Below, in pieces: positions 1-7,286 of a stretch of DNA of 9,586 nt (the first letter of the stretch is position 1; each line of letters begins with the position of its first letter). Made by a program: the position numbers and the translations under genes. The stretch comes from Burkholderiales bacterium (lineage in GTDB: Bacteria; Pseudomonadota; Gammaproteobacteria; Burkholderiales; Burkholderiaceae_C), in assembly GCA_025354615.1 (NCBI GenBank), contig JANXMO010000071.1, positions 1 to 9,586 of the forward strand, given 5' to 3'. The notes beneath the pieces are model-generated. The model was given only the letters and a program-made list of their open reading frames with translations, searched no databases and was not told the DNA's origin.

Positions 1-273
1 CAGCACTTCGGCGGCGGTCTTCACGAGGGTGTTGAAGGCCGCGGTGTCGAGCGGCTTGGGGTTCTTCTTGTCACGGCCCATGGTCCACGGGCCGACCAGC
101 GCTGGTTCGGCTTGCCCTTGCAAGGTCATGGCCACGGCCCAGCCGTCGTCGTCTTCGTTCTTGATGACGCGCGCCGTCCAGCCGCGATCGCGCCACAGCC
201 GGGGCTCGTTCAGCGGTGGTTCGGTGCCGTCGGGGTCGAGCGGCGTGTCGGGGTCAATGTCAGAAGAAGCCAT
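1..273 (-). CDS. Conserved hypothetical protein, 5' part only (runs off the left edge)
   Basis: The first 91 codons of a leftward gene are present; the rest lies outside the window. I do not recognise a named domain. The N-terminus is acidic and proline-rich (SDIDPDTPLDPDG), so probably disordered. It is followed by a compact tryptophan-containing segment with WRDRGWTARV, EDDDGWAVAM and VGPWTMGRDKKNPKPLD. There is no signal peptide or membrane segment, so it is probably cytoplasmic. From memory, similar short proteins of unknown function occur in Burkholderiales; I could not search. The ATG at 271-273 is chosen because it lies 25 bp after the stop of the upstream glycosyltransferase gene and opens an uninterrupted frame to base 1. 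No clear Shine-Dalgarno is visible. Position suggests it is the sixth gene of the LPS operon, but nothing in the sequence ties it to LPS chemistry. Confidence 0.75.
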   Translation of the reverse strand, partial: MASSDIDPDTPLDPDGTEPPLNEPRLWRDRGWTARVIKNEDDDGWAVAMTLQGQAEPALVGPWTMGRDKKNPKPLDTAAFNTLVKTAAEVL

Positions 274-298
274 GGTCAAGTTGGTTCAGCAATTCGTT

Positions 299-1306
299 TC
301 AATCGTGCCGTGCCCGCACAGCCAGGCGCTTGAGCGCAAAAAAGGGCCGCAACACGCCGGGGCATTTGGCATAGAGGAACAGCCGCAGCCGCGTCGTCAA
401 CGGCACCTGGCGCCCGCTCCACAGCAGCCTGAACGCCGGCCACAGGCGCTGCGTTTGAAACAAATTGCGGATGAATTGTTCGCGGGCCAGGCGTGTGGTC
501 AGGGTGGTCTGAACGCTGTCGAGCTGCCCAGCCAAGGCCGCGTCGGCCAGCAACTGCGGCAATTCGACCAGCGCGTGGCGGTTGTTGGACAGCAGCCGTT
601 CGACCACCTGCGCCGCTGTCAAAGCGCGCCGCCGGCGCGAAATGCCGCCGCGCCGGTAACGCACCAGCGGCTCGGCAATGGTCAAGGCGCCGCCGCTGAC
701 GATGGCACGGAACACCATGATGGCGTCCTCTCCCACCACGCCGGCCGGCAGCGGGCCGAAGCGGTCGAAGACGCGCCGGGTCCAGGCCTGCGCCGCGCCG
801 ACAACGTGGGGCGGGCGGGCCAGCCAGTCGGCGGCGCTGCGGTAGGTGGACAAATCGGTTGGTGCGATCAGGCCCAGCGGCCGGCCTTGTGCATCCATGT
901 CGACCAGGCTGCTGCACAGCAGGTCGGGTCGTTGCCGCGCGTTTTGCCAGGCGCTGGCCAGGCGTTCACAGCGTTGCGGCAGCGACACGTCGTCGCCGGC
1001 AGCCACCACCAACAGCTCGCCGCGCGACAGCGCCACCAGCCGGCTGAGGTGCGCGCCGATGCCGAGGTTGCGCCCATTGCGGTTCACCACCAGCCGGTGC
1101 GGGCCGCGGTAGCCGGCAATCGCCTGTTGGATGGCGGCCCAGGTGCCGTCGCTCGATGCGTCGTCGGACAGCACGATTTCCAGCGGCGAATAGGTTTGCG
1201 CCAGCGCGCCGCGCACCGCTTCGGCCACCGTGTCCTGCTGCTCGAAAGCCAGCAGCAGCAGCGACAACTCGGGTCGCGGCAATTTAGTAGGAGTCGTTGC
1301 GTTCAT
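299..1306 (-). CDS. Family 2 (GT-A fold) glycosyltransferase, LPS/polysaccharide type
   Basis: A 335-residue cytoplasmic, probably membrane-associated, sugar transferase. The N-terminal GT-A domain begins with a hydrophobic strand (LSLLLLAFEQ, about residues 14-23). The nucleotide-binding motif SDDASSDGT is at 47-55, the metal-binding DxD-like AGDD at 103-106, and a GED at 192-194 fits the catalytic-base position. The C-terminal third is basic (SRRRR near 223-227, and the last 60 residues), which may dock on anionic lipids or the inner membrane. The ATG at 1306 lies inside the end of the preceding glycosyltransferase gene (23-bp overlap), so translation is probably coupled; no Shine-Dalgarno is evident. 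Family 2 covers many donors and acceptors, so the sugar added cannot be read from sequence. Its place in an operon with msbA and other transferases favours LPS/LOS core or another surface glycan. Confidence 0.88.
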   Translation of the reverse strand: MNATTPTKLPRPELSLLLLAFEQQDTVAEAVRGALAQTYSPLEIVLSDDASSDGTWAAIQQAIAGYRGPHRLVVNRNGRNLGIGAHLSRLVALSRGELLVVAAGDDVSLPQRCERLASAWQNARQRPDLLCSSLVDMDAQGRPLGLIAPTDLSTYRSAADWLARPPHVVGAAQAWTRRVFDRFGPLPAGVVGEDAIMVFRAIVSGGALTIAEPLVRYRRGGISRRRRALTAAQVVERLLSNNRHALVELPQLLADAALAGQLDSVQTTLTTRLAREQFIRNLFQTQRLWPAFRLLWSGRQVPLTTRLRLFLYAKCPGVLRPFFALKRLAVRARHD

Positions 1307-2423
1307 GAAGACGTTTTCGGTCGCGCTGAGCCGGTAATTGAGCCACCAGGCCGAGCAGGGCGTCGATGTGCACTGCCACGCTCGGGTCGTAAGCCAGCGC
1401 TGCCGCCGGCGCGGTCAGGCGGTGGCTGCCGCCGCGCCAGCGTTCAACGGCTTCGGCCACCGCGTGTTCGAGCGATGACGGCCTTTGCAGCGAAAACGGC
1501 AATTGCGCTGGTGGGCGGATCACCTCGGCGCAGCCGGCGTTGTCAGCCAACAGCACGGGCGTGCCGCACAGTACCGATTCAACACCGACCAGCCCGAAGG
1601 GTTCATAGCGCGACGCCAGCAGCGTGAAGTCGACACTGCGGTAGAGGTCGCCGATGTCGCTGCGGTAACCGAGGTGGCGCACATTCGGCGCCACATGCGG
1701 CAGCGGCCGTCCGGCCACCACCAGCGTGGCCGGCAGGCGGGTGGCGGCAAAAAAAGCCATCAGCACATTCAGGCCCTTGCGCTGGTGCCCGGTCGACGCG
1801 AGCAGGAACACGGCGCGGTCATGCGGCAGGCCGAAGCGGGCGCGCAGCGCATCGCGGCATGCGGCATCGGCGGGCGGGAAGAAGCATTGGCCGTCGACCG
1901 GCGGGTAGAGCAGGGCGATCTTTGCCGCGGCAATGCCGTAGTGCTGCTGTGCCTCATGACGCATGCGTGCCGAGTGGGCCACCACGGTGTGCGAAGCTTC
2001 GAGATGCGCGCGTTCAAGTGCAATCTTCCAGCGGTCGGCGCGTTCAGCGGTGCGGCCCATGGCGTCAAGAAAGCCGGGATGGGTGCCACCGCAGATGCCG
2101 ATGTCCGACCAGCGCGTCTGGTTGCAGGCGATCAGCGGGAACAAGCCCAGGCGGCGCTTGGCGCGGCCAATGCGCCAGTCGAACCACACATCGCGCAGCT
2201 TGCCCGGCACGCCGCGCACCCCGGCCGGAACCGGGTCGACCCACGCGTATTCGGGCAACGTGGTGTCGAAGGTTTTGGCGATTAGCGTGGGGCGAATGCC
2301 GCGCGCATGCAGCCCGCGCACCAGCGTCATCGCATAGCGCTCGATGCCGCCGCTGTGGCGCAGGCCGTGGTTGCTGATGGCGAGCAGGCCATGGACGCCA
2401 AGCGCCCGTGTGTCGGCCGTCAC
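1284..2423 (-). CDS. Family 4 (GT-B fold) glycosyltransferase, WaaG-like
   Basis: A 379-residue retaining glycosyltransferase of the GT4/WaaG kind, acting on the cytoplasmic face of the inner membrane. The N-terminal acceptor domain carries SGGIERYA at about 24-31, the usual glycine loop. The middle has a linker helix and HSARM near 150-154. The C-terminal donor domain holds STGHQRKG (210-217), whose lysine matches the donor-phosphate-binding position, and the EX7E motif EPFGLVGVE with Glu274 and Glu282. The following CGTPVLLADNAG is also typical. The start is GTG at 2421-2423, 4 bp after the upstream stop; I see no better in-frame start and no Shine-Dalgarno, so coupling is likely. The 3' end overlaps the next gene by 23 bp. 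In enterobacteria WaaG adds the first glucose to LPS heptose; that exact reaction is not proven here, and other GT4 activities are possible. Confidence 0.9.
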   Translation of the reverse strand: MTADTRALGVHGLLAISNHGLRHSGGIERYAMTLVRGLHARGIRPTLIAKTFDTTLPEYAWVDPVPAGVRGVPGKLRDVWFDWRIGRAKRRLGLFPLIACNQTRWSDIGICGGTHPGFLDAMGRTAERADRWKIALERAHLEASHTVVAHSARMRHEAQQHYGIAAAKIALLYPPVDGQCFFPPADAACRDALRARFGLPHDRAVFLLASTGHQRKGLNVLMAFFAATRLPATLVVAGRPLPHVAPNVRHLGYRSDIGDLYRSVDFTLLASRYEPFGLVGVESVLCGTPVLLADNAGCAEVIRPPAQLPFSLQRPSSLEHAVAEAVERWRGGSHRLTAPAAALAYDPSVAVHIDALLGLVAQLPAQRDRKRLHERNDSY

Positions 2424-2427
2424 GGGG

Positions 2428-3309
2428 TTATTCGTCGGCCGTAAAAGGCACGGCCGGCTTCAGCTTCAAATTGATTCGGGCGCGCCAGCGCGCAGCGGCC
2501 AGGCAAGAACGGTCGCCAGCATCGAGCACACGGCCGCGCAACGCTTCTTCCAGGCCGACCGGCTCGCCGCGGTGCAGGCAGATGCGGTCGAAATCGCGCT
2601 GGCTGATGCCCCACTTGTGCAAGAACGCCAGCCGCCCGTCGTTCTTGACGATGCGCTGCGTCGACACGCAGGCGAAGTGGTAGACCAAGCTGTCGCCCAG
2701 GCCCACGAAAATACGGCAGCCGGCGTGCCACAGCTTCATCGAAAAATCGTTGTCGCTGCTCATGCCAGGGGAGAATTCCACGCTGTAGCCGCCCACCTCG
2801 TTCCACATCCAGCGCGGCAGCAGCGTGGGCGGCCAGGTCGAGCCCAGCCAATGCGGGCGGCGCAGGCCGGGCAGCGCCGCCACCAGCTCGGCCTCACGAA
2901 ACTGCGCCACGTCGCGCCCGAAGTCGGCAGCCACGGCGCAGCGGTTGTTGGCGCCACCCGGCTCGACCATCGTCGCCGACAGCATGAAGCGCTGGCCCTC
3001 GAGGCGCTGCGCCACATCGAGCAGCCGCTCGTCCCAGCCGGGCAGCACCACCATGTCGTCGTTCAGATAAAGCAGGTAAGGGCACGTGGCCAGCGCCGCC
3101 ACGCGGTTGACGGCGTAGCAGATACCCACGTTGGCCGGGCTGGCCGTGTGCGCCAAGCCCTGCGCGCGCACCCACGCCAGCGTGCCGTCGCTGCCGTCAT
3201 TGACGTGCACCAGGATTTCATGCGGGCAGCGCGTGTGCCGCTGGATCGAGGCCACGGCGAGCTGCAGAAACGGCAGGTTGTTCCAGGTCGGAATGACGAT
3301 CGACAACAT
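2428..3309 (-). CDS. Family 2 (GT-A fold) glycosyltransferase
   Basis: A 293-residue family 2 transferase. It opens with the classic first strand (LSIVIPTWNN, 2-11), then VNDGSDGT (36-43) for nucleotide binding, and LNDDMVVLPGW (82-92), where the DD serves as the metal-binding DxD equivalent. SSDNDFSMKLWHAG (184-197) has the spacing of the acidic catalytic-base region. WMWNEVGGYS (167-176) resembles the acceptor-side helix seen in LPS and capsule transferases. There is no signal peptide or transmembrane helix, so it probably works on the cytoplasmic face of the inner membrane. It lies 23 bp after msbA and 4 bp before the GT4 gene, in the same operon. No Shine-Dalgarno is visible before the ATG at 3307-3309. 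Donor and acceptor sugars are unknown. Confidence 0.88.
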   Translation of the reverse strand: MLSIVIPTWNNLPFLQLAVASIQRHTRCPHEILVHVNDGSDGTLAWVRAQGLAHTASPANVGICYAVNRVAALATCPYLLYLNDDMVVLPGWDERLLDVAQRLEGQRFMLSATMVEPGGANNRCAVAADFGRDVAQFREAELVAALPGLRRPHWLGSTWPPTLLPRWMWNEVGGYSVEFSPGMSSDNDFSMKLWHAGCRIFVGLGDSLVYHFACVSTQRIVKNDGRLAFLHKWGISQRDFDRICLHRGEPVGLEEALRGRVLDAGDRSCLAAARWRARINLKLKPAVPFTADE

Positions 3310-3332
3310 CGTTGAACGGCGCGGCGCGTCAG

Positions 3333-5108
3333 TCAGGCGCGGAACTGCAGCGCGTGCAGCCGCGCATACAAGCCGCCGTGGGCCAGCAGCTCGGCATGCG
3401 AGCCTTGTTCGACGATGCGCCCGGCGTCGAGCACGACGATGCGGTCGGCCCGCTCGATGGTGCTCAGCCGGTGCGCGATGACCAGGCTGCTGCGCCCCTT
3501 CATCAGCCGCTGCAAGGCCTGCTGCACGAGGCGTTCGGATTCAGAGTCGAGCGCCGATGTGGCTTCGTCGAGGATCAGCACCGGCGCGTTTTTATAAACC
3601 GCCCGCGCAATCGCCAGCCGCTGCCGCTGGCCGCCGGACAACTGGCTGCCGTTGTGGCCAATGCCAGCGTCAATGCCGCCCGGCAGCGTCGCCACGAAGT
3701 CCCACAGATTGGCATCGCGCAGCGCCTGTTCAACGCGGCTGCGGTCGGCGCTGGCGCCGCTCAAGGCCACGTTAGCGGCCACGCTGTCGTTGAACAGCAC
3801 CACGTCCTGGCTGACGAGCGCGAACTGCCGGCGCAGCGCCTGCACGTTCCAATCCTTGAACGGCACGCCGTCTAGCAGCAGGCCGCCGCTGCTGGGTTCG
3901 AGAAAGCGCGGCAAAAGGTTGACCAAGGTCGACTTGCCAGCGCCCGACGGGCCGACCAGCGCTACCGTTTCCCCTGGCTGCAGCACGAGCGATACGTTGT
4001 CGAGTGCAGCCGCTTCAGCGCCCGGGTAACGCAGCGTCACGCCACGCAGCTCCACCTGGCCGGCCACCTGCGCCGCCGCATGCGTGCCACCGGCTTCGGG
4101 CGGCACGCCGTCGACCATGGCCACGCCGCGGTCGAGCGCGGCCAGGCCACGCGTGATCGGGCCAGCCACTTCCGACAGGTGCTTGATCGGAGCCACCAGC
4201 ATCAGCATGGCGGTCACGAAGGCCACGAAGCTGCCGACCGAGACGGCCGCTGCCGCGCTGGCTGCTGCCGCCGCTGCCGCCGCCGGCTGCGTGCTTTGCC
4301 ATAGCGCGGCCACGATAACGGCCGACAACGCGCAGGCGGCCAGCATTTGCGTCAGCGGCGTCATCGTGGCCGAGGCCACGGTCGACTTGAGCGTCAAGCG
4401 GCGCAGCGCGTCGCTGACCGCGGCAAAACGCCCGGCCTGCTGCGGCTGCGCGCCATGCAACCGCACGATGCGCCAGGCCAGCACGTTTTCCTCGACCACG
4501 TAGGCCAACTCGTCGATGGCGCGCTGGCCCTGCACCGTCAACCGGTGCAGCCGCCGGCTCAAGGTGCGCATGACCAGCGCCACAGTGGGGAACAGCACCA
4601 GCACGAACAGCGTCAGTTTCCAGTTCAGCCACAGCAGGTAGCCGAGCAAGGCGAGCAAGGTGAGCGCGTCTTTCACCAGTGTTTGCAGTGAATACACCAG
4701 CTGCGTGGCACCGTTTTGCACCTCGAAGGTCACGGTGTTGACCAGGCTGCTGGCGCTGTGCTGGGTGAACAAGGCCGGCTCGGCGTCGAGCAGCCGCGCG
4801 AACATCGCCCGGCGCAGGTTCAGCATGCCGCGGTTGGCCGTCCACGCCAGCCCGTATTGCGCAATGAAGCCGGCCAGCCCGCGCAGCCCGAACAGGCCGA
4901 TGATGAACACCGGCACTTGCCACAAGGGCAGGGCACCGCGCTGGAATCCGGCGTCGAGCAGCGGCTTGATCAGCGCTGGAATGGCCGGCTCGGTCGCGGC
5001 GGCAATCGAGGCACCGGCGAACGCCATCAGCAGTCCGAGCCGGCTGTCACGAAAAAAAGGCGCAATGCGCGCCAGACGCTGGCGCAGCGTGCGGTCGGCG
5101 GCCGTCAT
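3333..5108 (-). CDS. msbA: Lipid A-core flippase MsbA (ABC exporter half-transporter)
   Basis: A 591-residue half-transporter that would work as a homodimer to flip lipid A-core from the inner to the outer leaflet of the inner membrane using ATP. The N-terminal half has about six membrane segments (roughly 22-45, 62-85, 140-160, 165-182, 250-270, 290-308). The nucleotide-binding domain shows Walker A GPSGAGKST (386-394), Q-loop Gln434, signature LSGGQ (490-494), Walker B VLILDE (510-515) and H-loop His546, all intact, so it should be active. Length is close to E. coli MsbA (582). An oddity is an alanine-rich run (276-288, interrupted by one serine) in the TM5-TM6 loop. Its ATG overlaps the stop of the upstream glycosyltransferase by 4 bp (ATGA), showing coupling. 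LPS-transferase neighbours support MsbA over a drug exporter of the same fold. Confidence 0.93.
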   Translation of the reverse strand: MTAADRTLRQRLARIAPFFRDSRLGLLMAFAGASIAAATEPAIPALIKPLLDAGFQRGALPLWQVPVFIIGLFGLRGLAGFIAQYGLAWTANRGMLNLRRAMFARLLDAEPALFTQHSASSLVNTVTFEVQNGATQLVYSLQTLVKDALTLLALLGYLLWLNWKLTLFVLVLFPTVALVMRTLSRRLHRLTVQGQRAIDELAYVVEENVLAWRIVRLHGAQPQQAGRFAAVSDALRRLTLKSTVASATMTPLTQMLAACALSAVIVAALWQSTQPAAAAAAAASAAAAVSVGSFVAFVTAMLMLVAPIKHLSEVAGPITRGLAALDRGVAMVDGVPPEAGGTHAAAQVAGQVELRGVTLRYPGAEAAALDNVSLVLQPGETVALVGPSGAGKSTLVNLLPRFLEPSSGGLLLDGVPFKDWNVQALRRQFALVSQDVVLFNDSVAANVALSGASADRSRVEQALRDANLWDFVATLPGGIDAGIGHNGSQLSGGQRQRLAIARAVYKNAPVLILDEATSALDSESERLVQQALQRLMKGRSSLVIAHRLSTIERADRIVVLDAGRIVEQGSHAELLAHGGLYARLHALQFRA

Positions 5109-5890
5109 GCAGGGAACTCGGGCCGCTGCGGCGGACTCTGCAGGAACATCAATTGCAGGTATTTGTAATACGTGTACTCGGCGTTGTAGATCGCCAGCAT
5201 CAATCCATGCCGCCCATCCAGAATTCCCAACCGCAGCACATAGGTGCGAAAAAACGCAAACACGCCATGCGCCAGCGCCCGGCCCAGGCCACCCTTTTTC
5301 CCGTGCGCTTGAAGATCGCGCGCATGGCCGCTCGAGTAACGCGCCAGCTTTTCCAGCACGTCGTCAAGATGGGGGTAGCTGTGATGAACCAGGCGATGGC
5401 GCAGCGTGCCGATGCGCCCGTCCACCGTCATGTGGGCATGCAGGAAGTGGCTGGTGAAGCCGGCCTTGGAACGCCGGCCCAGGCGCAGCGTGTGGTCGGG
5501 CTGCCAGCCGCTGTGGTGAATGAAGCGGCCGCAGAACTCCGACAGCCGCGGCATGCGAAAGCCGTCTATCCCTCGCGTGGCAGCCTCGCCGAGGGCGGTG
5601 CGCAATTCATCGCGCAGCGCGGGCGGCACGCGCTCGTCGGCGTCCAGCGACAACACCCAGTCGCCGCGCGCGAGGCCGAAACCGCGGGCCACCTGCGGGC
5701 CATAGCCGGGCCAGTCGGTGGCCACCACGCGGGCGCCTGCAGCGGTGGCCAGCGCCACGGTGGCGTCGCTGCTGCCGCTGTCGAGCACCAGCACCTCGTC
5801 GGCAAAGGCGACGCTGGCGATGCAGTCAGCGATGTTTCTCGCTTCGTTCTTCGTGACGATCACGACACTGAGCGTGGGCAAAGGGGGCAT
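5105..5890 (-). CDS. Family 2 glycosyltransferase, WaaE/LgtF-like (LPS core beta-1,4-glucosyltransferase type)
   Basis: A 261-residue transferase of the group that includes WaaE/KdtX and neisserial LgtF, which add a beta-1,4-linked glucose to the first core heptose. Visible hallmarks are LSVVIVTKNEARNI (7-20), LDSGSSDAT (36-44), DWPGYGPQ (59-66) and the metal-binding DAD in SLDADERV (81-88). The C-terminal half has the histidine-rich HRLVHHSYPHLDD and the tyrosine-rich AEYTYYKYLQL near the end; the latter probably lies against the membrane. It is the first gene of the leftward operon. Its ATG at 5890 is the only usable start, since upstream in-frame codons contain no start before a stop at about 5933. 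No Shine-Dalgarno is visible; a very short leader is possible. The family assignment is firm. The precise sugar linkage is inferred from family and from the msbA neighbour. Confidence 0.9.
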   Translation of the reverse strand: MPPLPTLSVVIVTKNEARNIADCIASVAFADEVLVLDSGSSDATVALATAAGARVVATDWPGYGPQVARGFGLARGDWVLSLDADERVPPALRDELRTALGEAATRGIDGFRMPRLSEFCGRFIHHSGWQPDHTLRLGRRSKAGFTSHFLHAHMTVDGRIGTLRHRLVHHSYPHLDDVLEKLARYSSGHARDLQAHGKKGGLGRALAHGVFAFFRTYVLRLGILDGRHGLMLAIYNAEYTYYKYLQLMFLQSPPQRPEFPA

Positions 5891-5916
5891 GAAGAGAGTG
5901 GAGAGCGGCCTATGAT
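5889..5916 (+). promoter_or_regulatory. Candidate tolB promoter (TATGAT -10)
   Basis: TATGAT at 5911-5916 matches the sigma-70 -10 consensus at five of six positions. The best -35 at a 16-bp spacer is ATGAAG (5889-5894), which matches only three. Transcription would begin near 5922-5924, about 28 nt before the ATG at 5951, which is coherent with that start. This is pattern matching in one short region. The same bases would be the start codons if tolB began at 5912, where GGAGAG (5900-5905) would serve as Shine-Dalgarno. Confidence 0.35.
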
Positions 5917-5936
5917 GCCGATTGTCCTTGATTCAA
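5909..5936 (-). promoter_or_regulatory. Candidate promoter for the leftward LPS operon
   Basis: On the minus strand TTGAAT (5936-5931) is followed after 16 bp by CATAGG (5914-5909), matching sigma-70 consensus at four and three positions. Initiation near 5902 would leave a leader of only about 12 nt, which would fit the absence of a Shine-Dalgarno before the first gene. It overlaps the candidate tolB promoter on the other strand, so the two polymerases could compete. The small palindrome TTGATTCAA (5928-5936) lies in the same AT-richer patch. The support is weak. Confidence 0.22.
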
Positions 5937-5950
5937 TTGCCCACTACGTC

Positions 5951-7282
5951 ATGCCGCATTTCTCCTCGTCGCCGTCGCTCGCTGTGTTGCCTTTTTCGCG
6001 CCGTGCTTTTGGCAGGCGCATGGCGGCTGCTTGTGCCGCGGCTGCTTCTGCAGGGGCACCGTTCAGCGTCCAAGCGCAACTGCGCGTCGAGATGTCGGGC
6101 GTTGGCGCCACGCAGGTGCCGATCGCGATTGCCAAGTTTCGCGACGAAGAGCGCGTCAACCAGCCGCTGGCCGCGATTGTCCGGGCCGACCTGGAGCGCA
6201 GCGGACTGTTCCGGCTCGTCGACGCGCCCGGCGCAATCGATGAAACCGCGCAGCCCGCGATGGCCGACTGGCGTGCACGCTCGGCCGACGCGCTGCTGGC
6301 CGGCTCGGTGACGCGGCTGGCCGATGGCCGCCTCGACGTGCGCTTCAAGCTGTGGGATGTCGTCAAAGGCAGTGCGCTCGGCGGCCAAAGCAATGCCGTT
6401 GACGCAGCCGACCTGCGCCTGGCCGCGCATCGCGCTGCCGATTACGTGCATGAAAAGCTGACCGGCGAGCGCGGCGTGTTTTCCACCCGCATCGCCTACG
6501 TCACCAAAGGCGGCGCCCGCTACACGCTGCGCGTGGCCGATGCCGACGGCGAGGGCGGCCAGGTCGCCCTGAACAGCGCCGAGCCGATCATTTCGCCCTG
6601 CTGGTCGCCTGACGGGCGCGAGCTGGCCTATGTGTCGTTCGAAAGCCAGAAGGCGGTGGTCTACGTGCAGGAAGTGGCGTCGGGCCGGCGCCGCGCGGTG
6701 GCCAACTTCCGCGGCTCCAACAGCGCGCCGGCCTGGTCGCCCGACGGGCAGACGCTGGCGCTGACCTTGTCGCGCGATGGCGGCTCGCAAATCTATTTGA
6801 TGGGCCGCAACGGCGACCGCCTGCGCCGCATCACGCAAAGCGCGGCCATCGACACCGAGCCGGCGTTTTCGCCCGACGGCGCCAGCCTCTACTTCGTCAG
6901 CGACCGCGGTGGCAGCCCGCAGATCTACCGCAGCCCGGCGGCTGGCGGCACGGCCGAGCGTGTCACCTTCTCCGGCAGCTACAACATCAGCCCCGCCGTC
7001 AGCCCGGATGGCCGCACGCTGGCCTACATCACGCGGCTGGGCAGCGGCACCTTCCGCCTGCATGCGCTTGATCTACAAAGCGGTACCGTGCGCGCGCTGA
7101 GCGATACGAACGACGATGAAAGCCCGAGTTTTTCGCCGAACGGCCGCCTCGTTATTTATGCCTCGCGCCAGCAAGGGCGTGACGTGCTGATGACGACCAC
7201 GCTCGACGGCAAGATCAAGACGCGCCTGCTGTCGACTACCGCCGATGTGCGCGAACCGGTCTGGGGCCCCTACACACGTTGA
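5951..7282 (+). CDS. tolB: Tol-Pal system periplasmic beta-propeller protein TolB
   Basis: A 443-residue periplasmic protein that links the inner-membrane TolQRA motor to Pal. It has a signal peptide with a twin-arginine motif (SRRAF, residues 16-20), an alanine-rich hydrophobic core, and likely cleavage after VQA (40-42), suggesting Tat export. The N-terminal TolB domain follows (RVEMSGVGATQVPIAIAKF). The C-terminal propeller has W/F/V-SPDG-type blade motifs starting at 218, 262, 306, 350 and 394, exactly 44 residues apart, and ends in EPVWGPYTR. The start is uncertain. ATG 5951 gives usual length and a typical Tat n-region but has no Shine-Dalgarno. ATG 5912 (456 aa) has GGAGAG 8 nt upstream but uses codons unlike the rest of the gene. 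ATG 6020 would remove the twin arginine. It heads the plus-strand operon; tolQRA is not upstream. Confidence 0.95.
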   Translation: MPHFSSSPSLAVLPFSRRAFGRRMAAACAAAASAGAPFSVQAQLRVEMSGVGATQVPIAIAKFRDEERVNQPLAAIVRADLERSGLFRLVDAPGAIDETAQPAMADWRARSADALLAGSVTRLADGRLDVRFKLWDVVKGSALGGQSNAVDAADLRLAAHRAADYVHEKLTGERGVFSTRIAYVTKGGARYTLRVADADGEGGQVALNSAEPIISPCWSPDGRELAYVSFESQKAVVYVQEVASGRRRAVANFRGSNSAPAWSPDGQTLALTLSRDGGSQIYLMGRNGDRLRRITQSAAIDTEPAFSPDGASLYFVSDRGGSPQIYRSPAAGGTAERVTFSGSYNISPAVSPDGRTLAYITRLGSGTFRLHALDLQSGTVRALSDTNDDESPSFSPNGRLVIYASRQQGRDVLMTTTLDGKIKTRLLSTTADVREPVWGPYTR

Positions 7283-7286
7283 GCGG

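Noticed and set aside
29..1627. Long plus-strand open frame of 532 codons
   Set aside because: It lies antisense to two well-supported glycosyltransferase genes, has Gln/Arg/Ala-rich low-complexity translation with no recognisable motif, and reflects the lack of stops in GC-rich DNA.
2344..3315. Plus-strand open frame of 323 codons
   Set aside because: Antisense to a clear family 2 glycosyltransferase; the translation lacks domains and hydrophobic core patterns.
5153..5911. In-frame upstream extension of tolB by about 250 codons
   Set aside because: It is antisense to the WaaE-like gene, shows no domain, and would bury the signal peptide that TolB needs for export.
5933..7063. Minus-strand open frame of 376 codons opposite tolB
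   Set aside because: Shadow of the high-GC tolB coding sequence; no recognisable motif, and TolB on the other strand is unambiguous.
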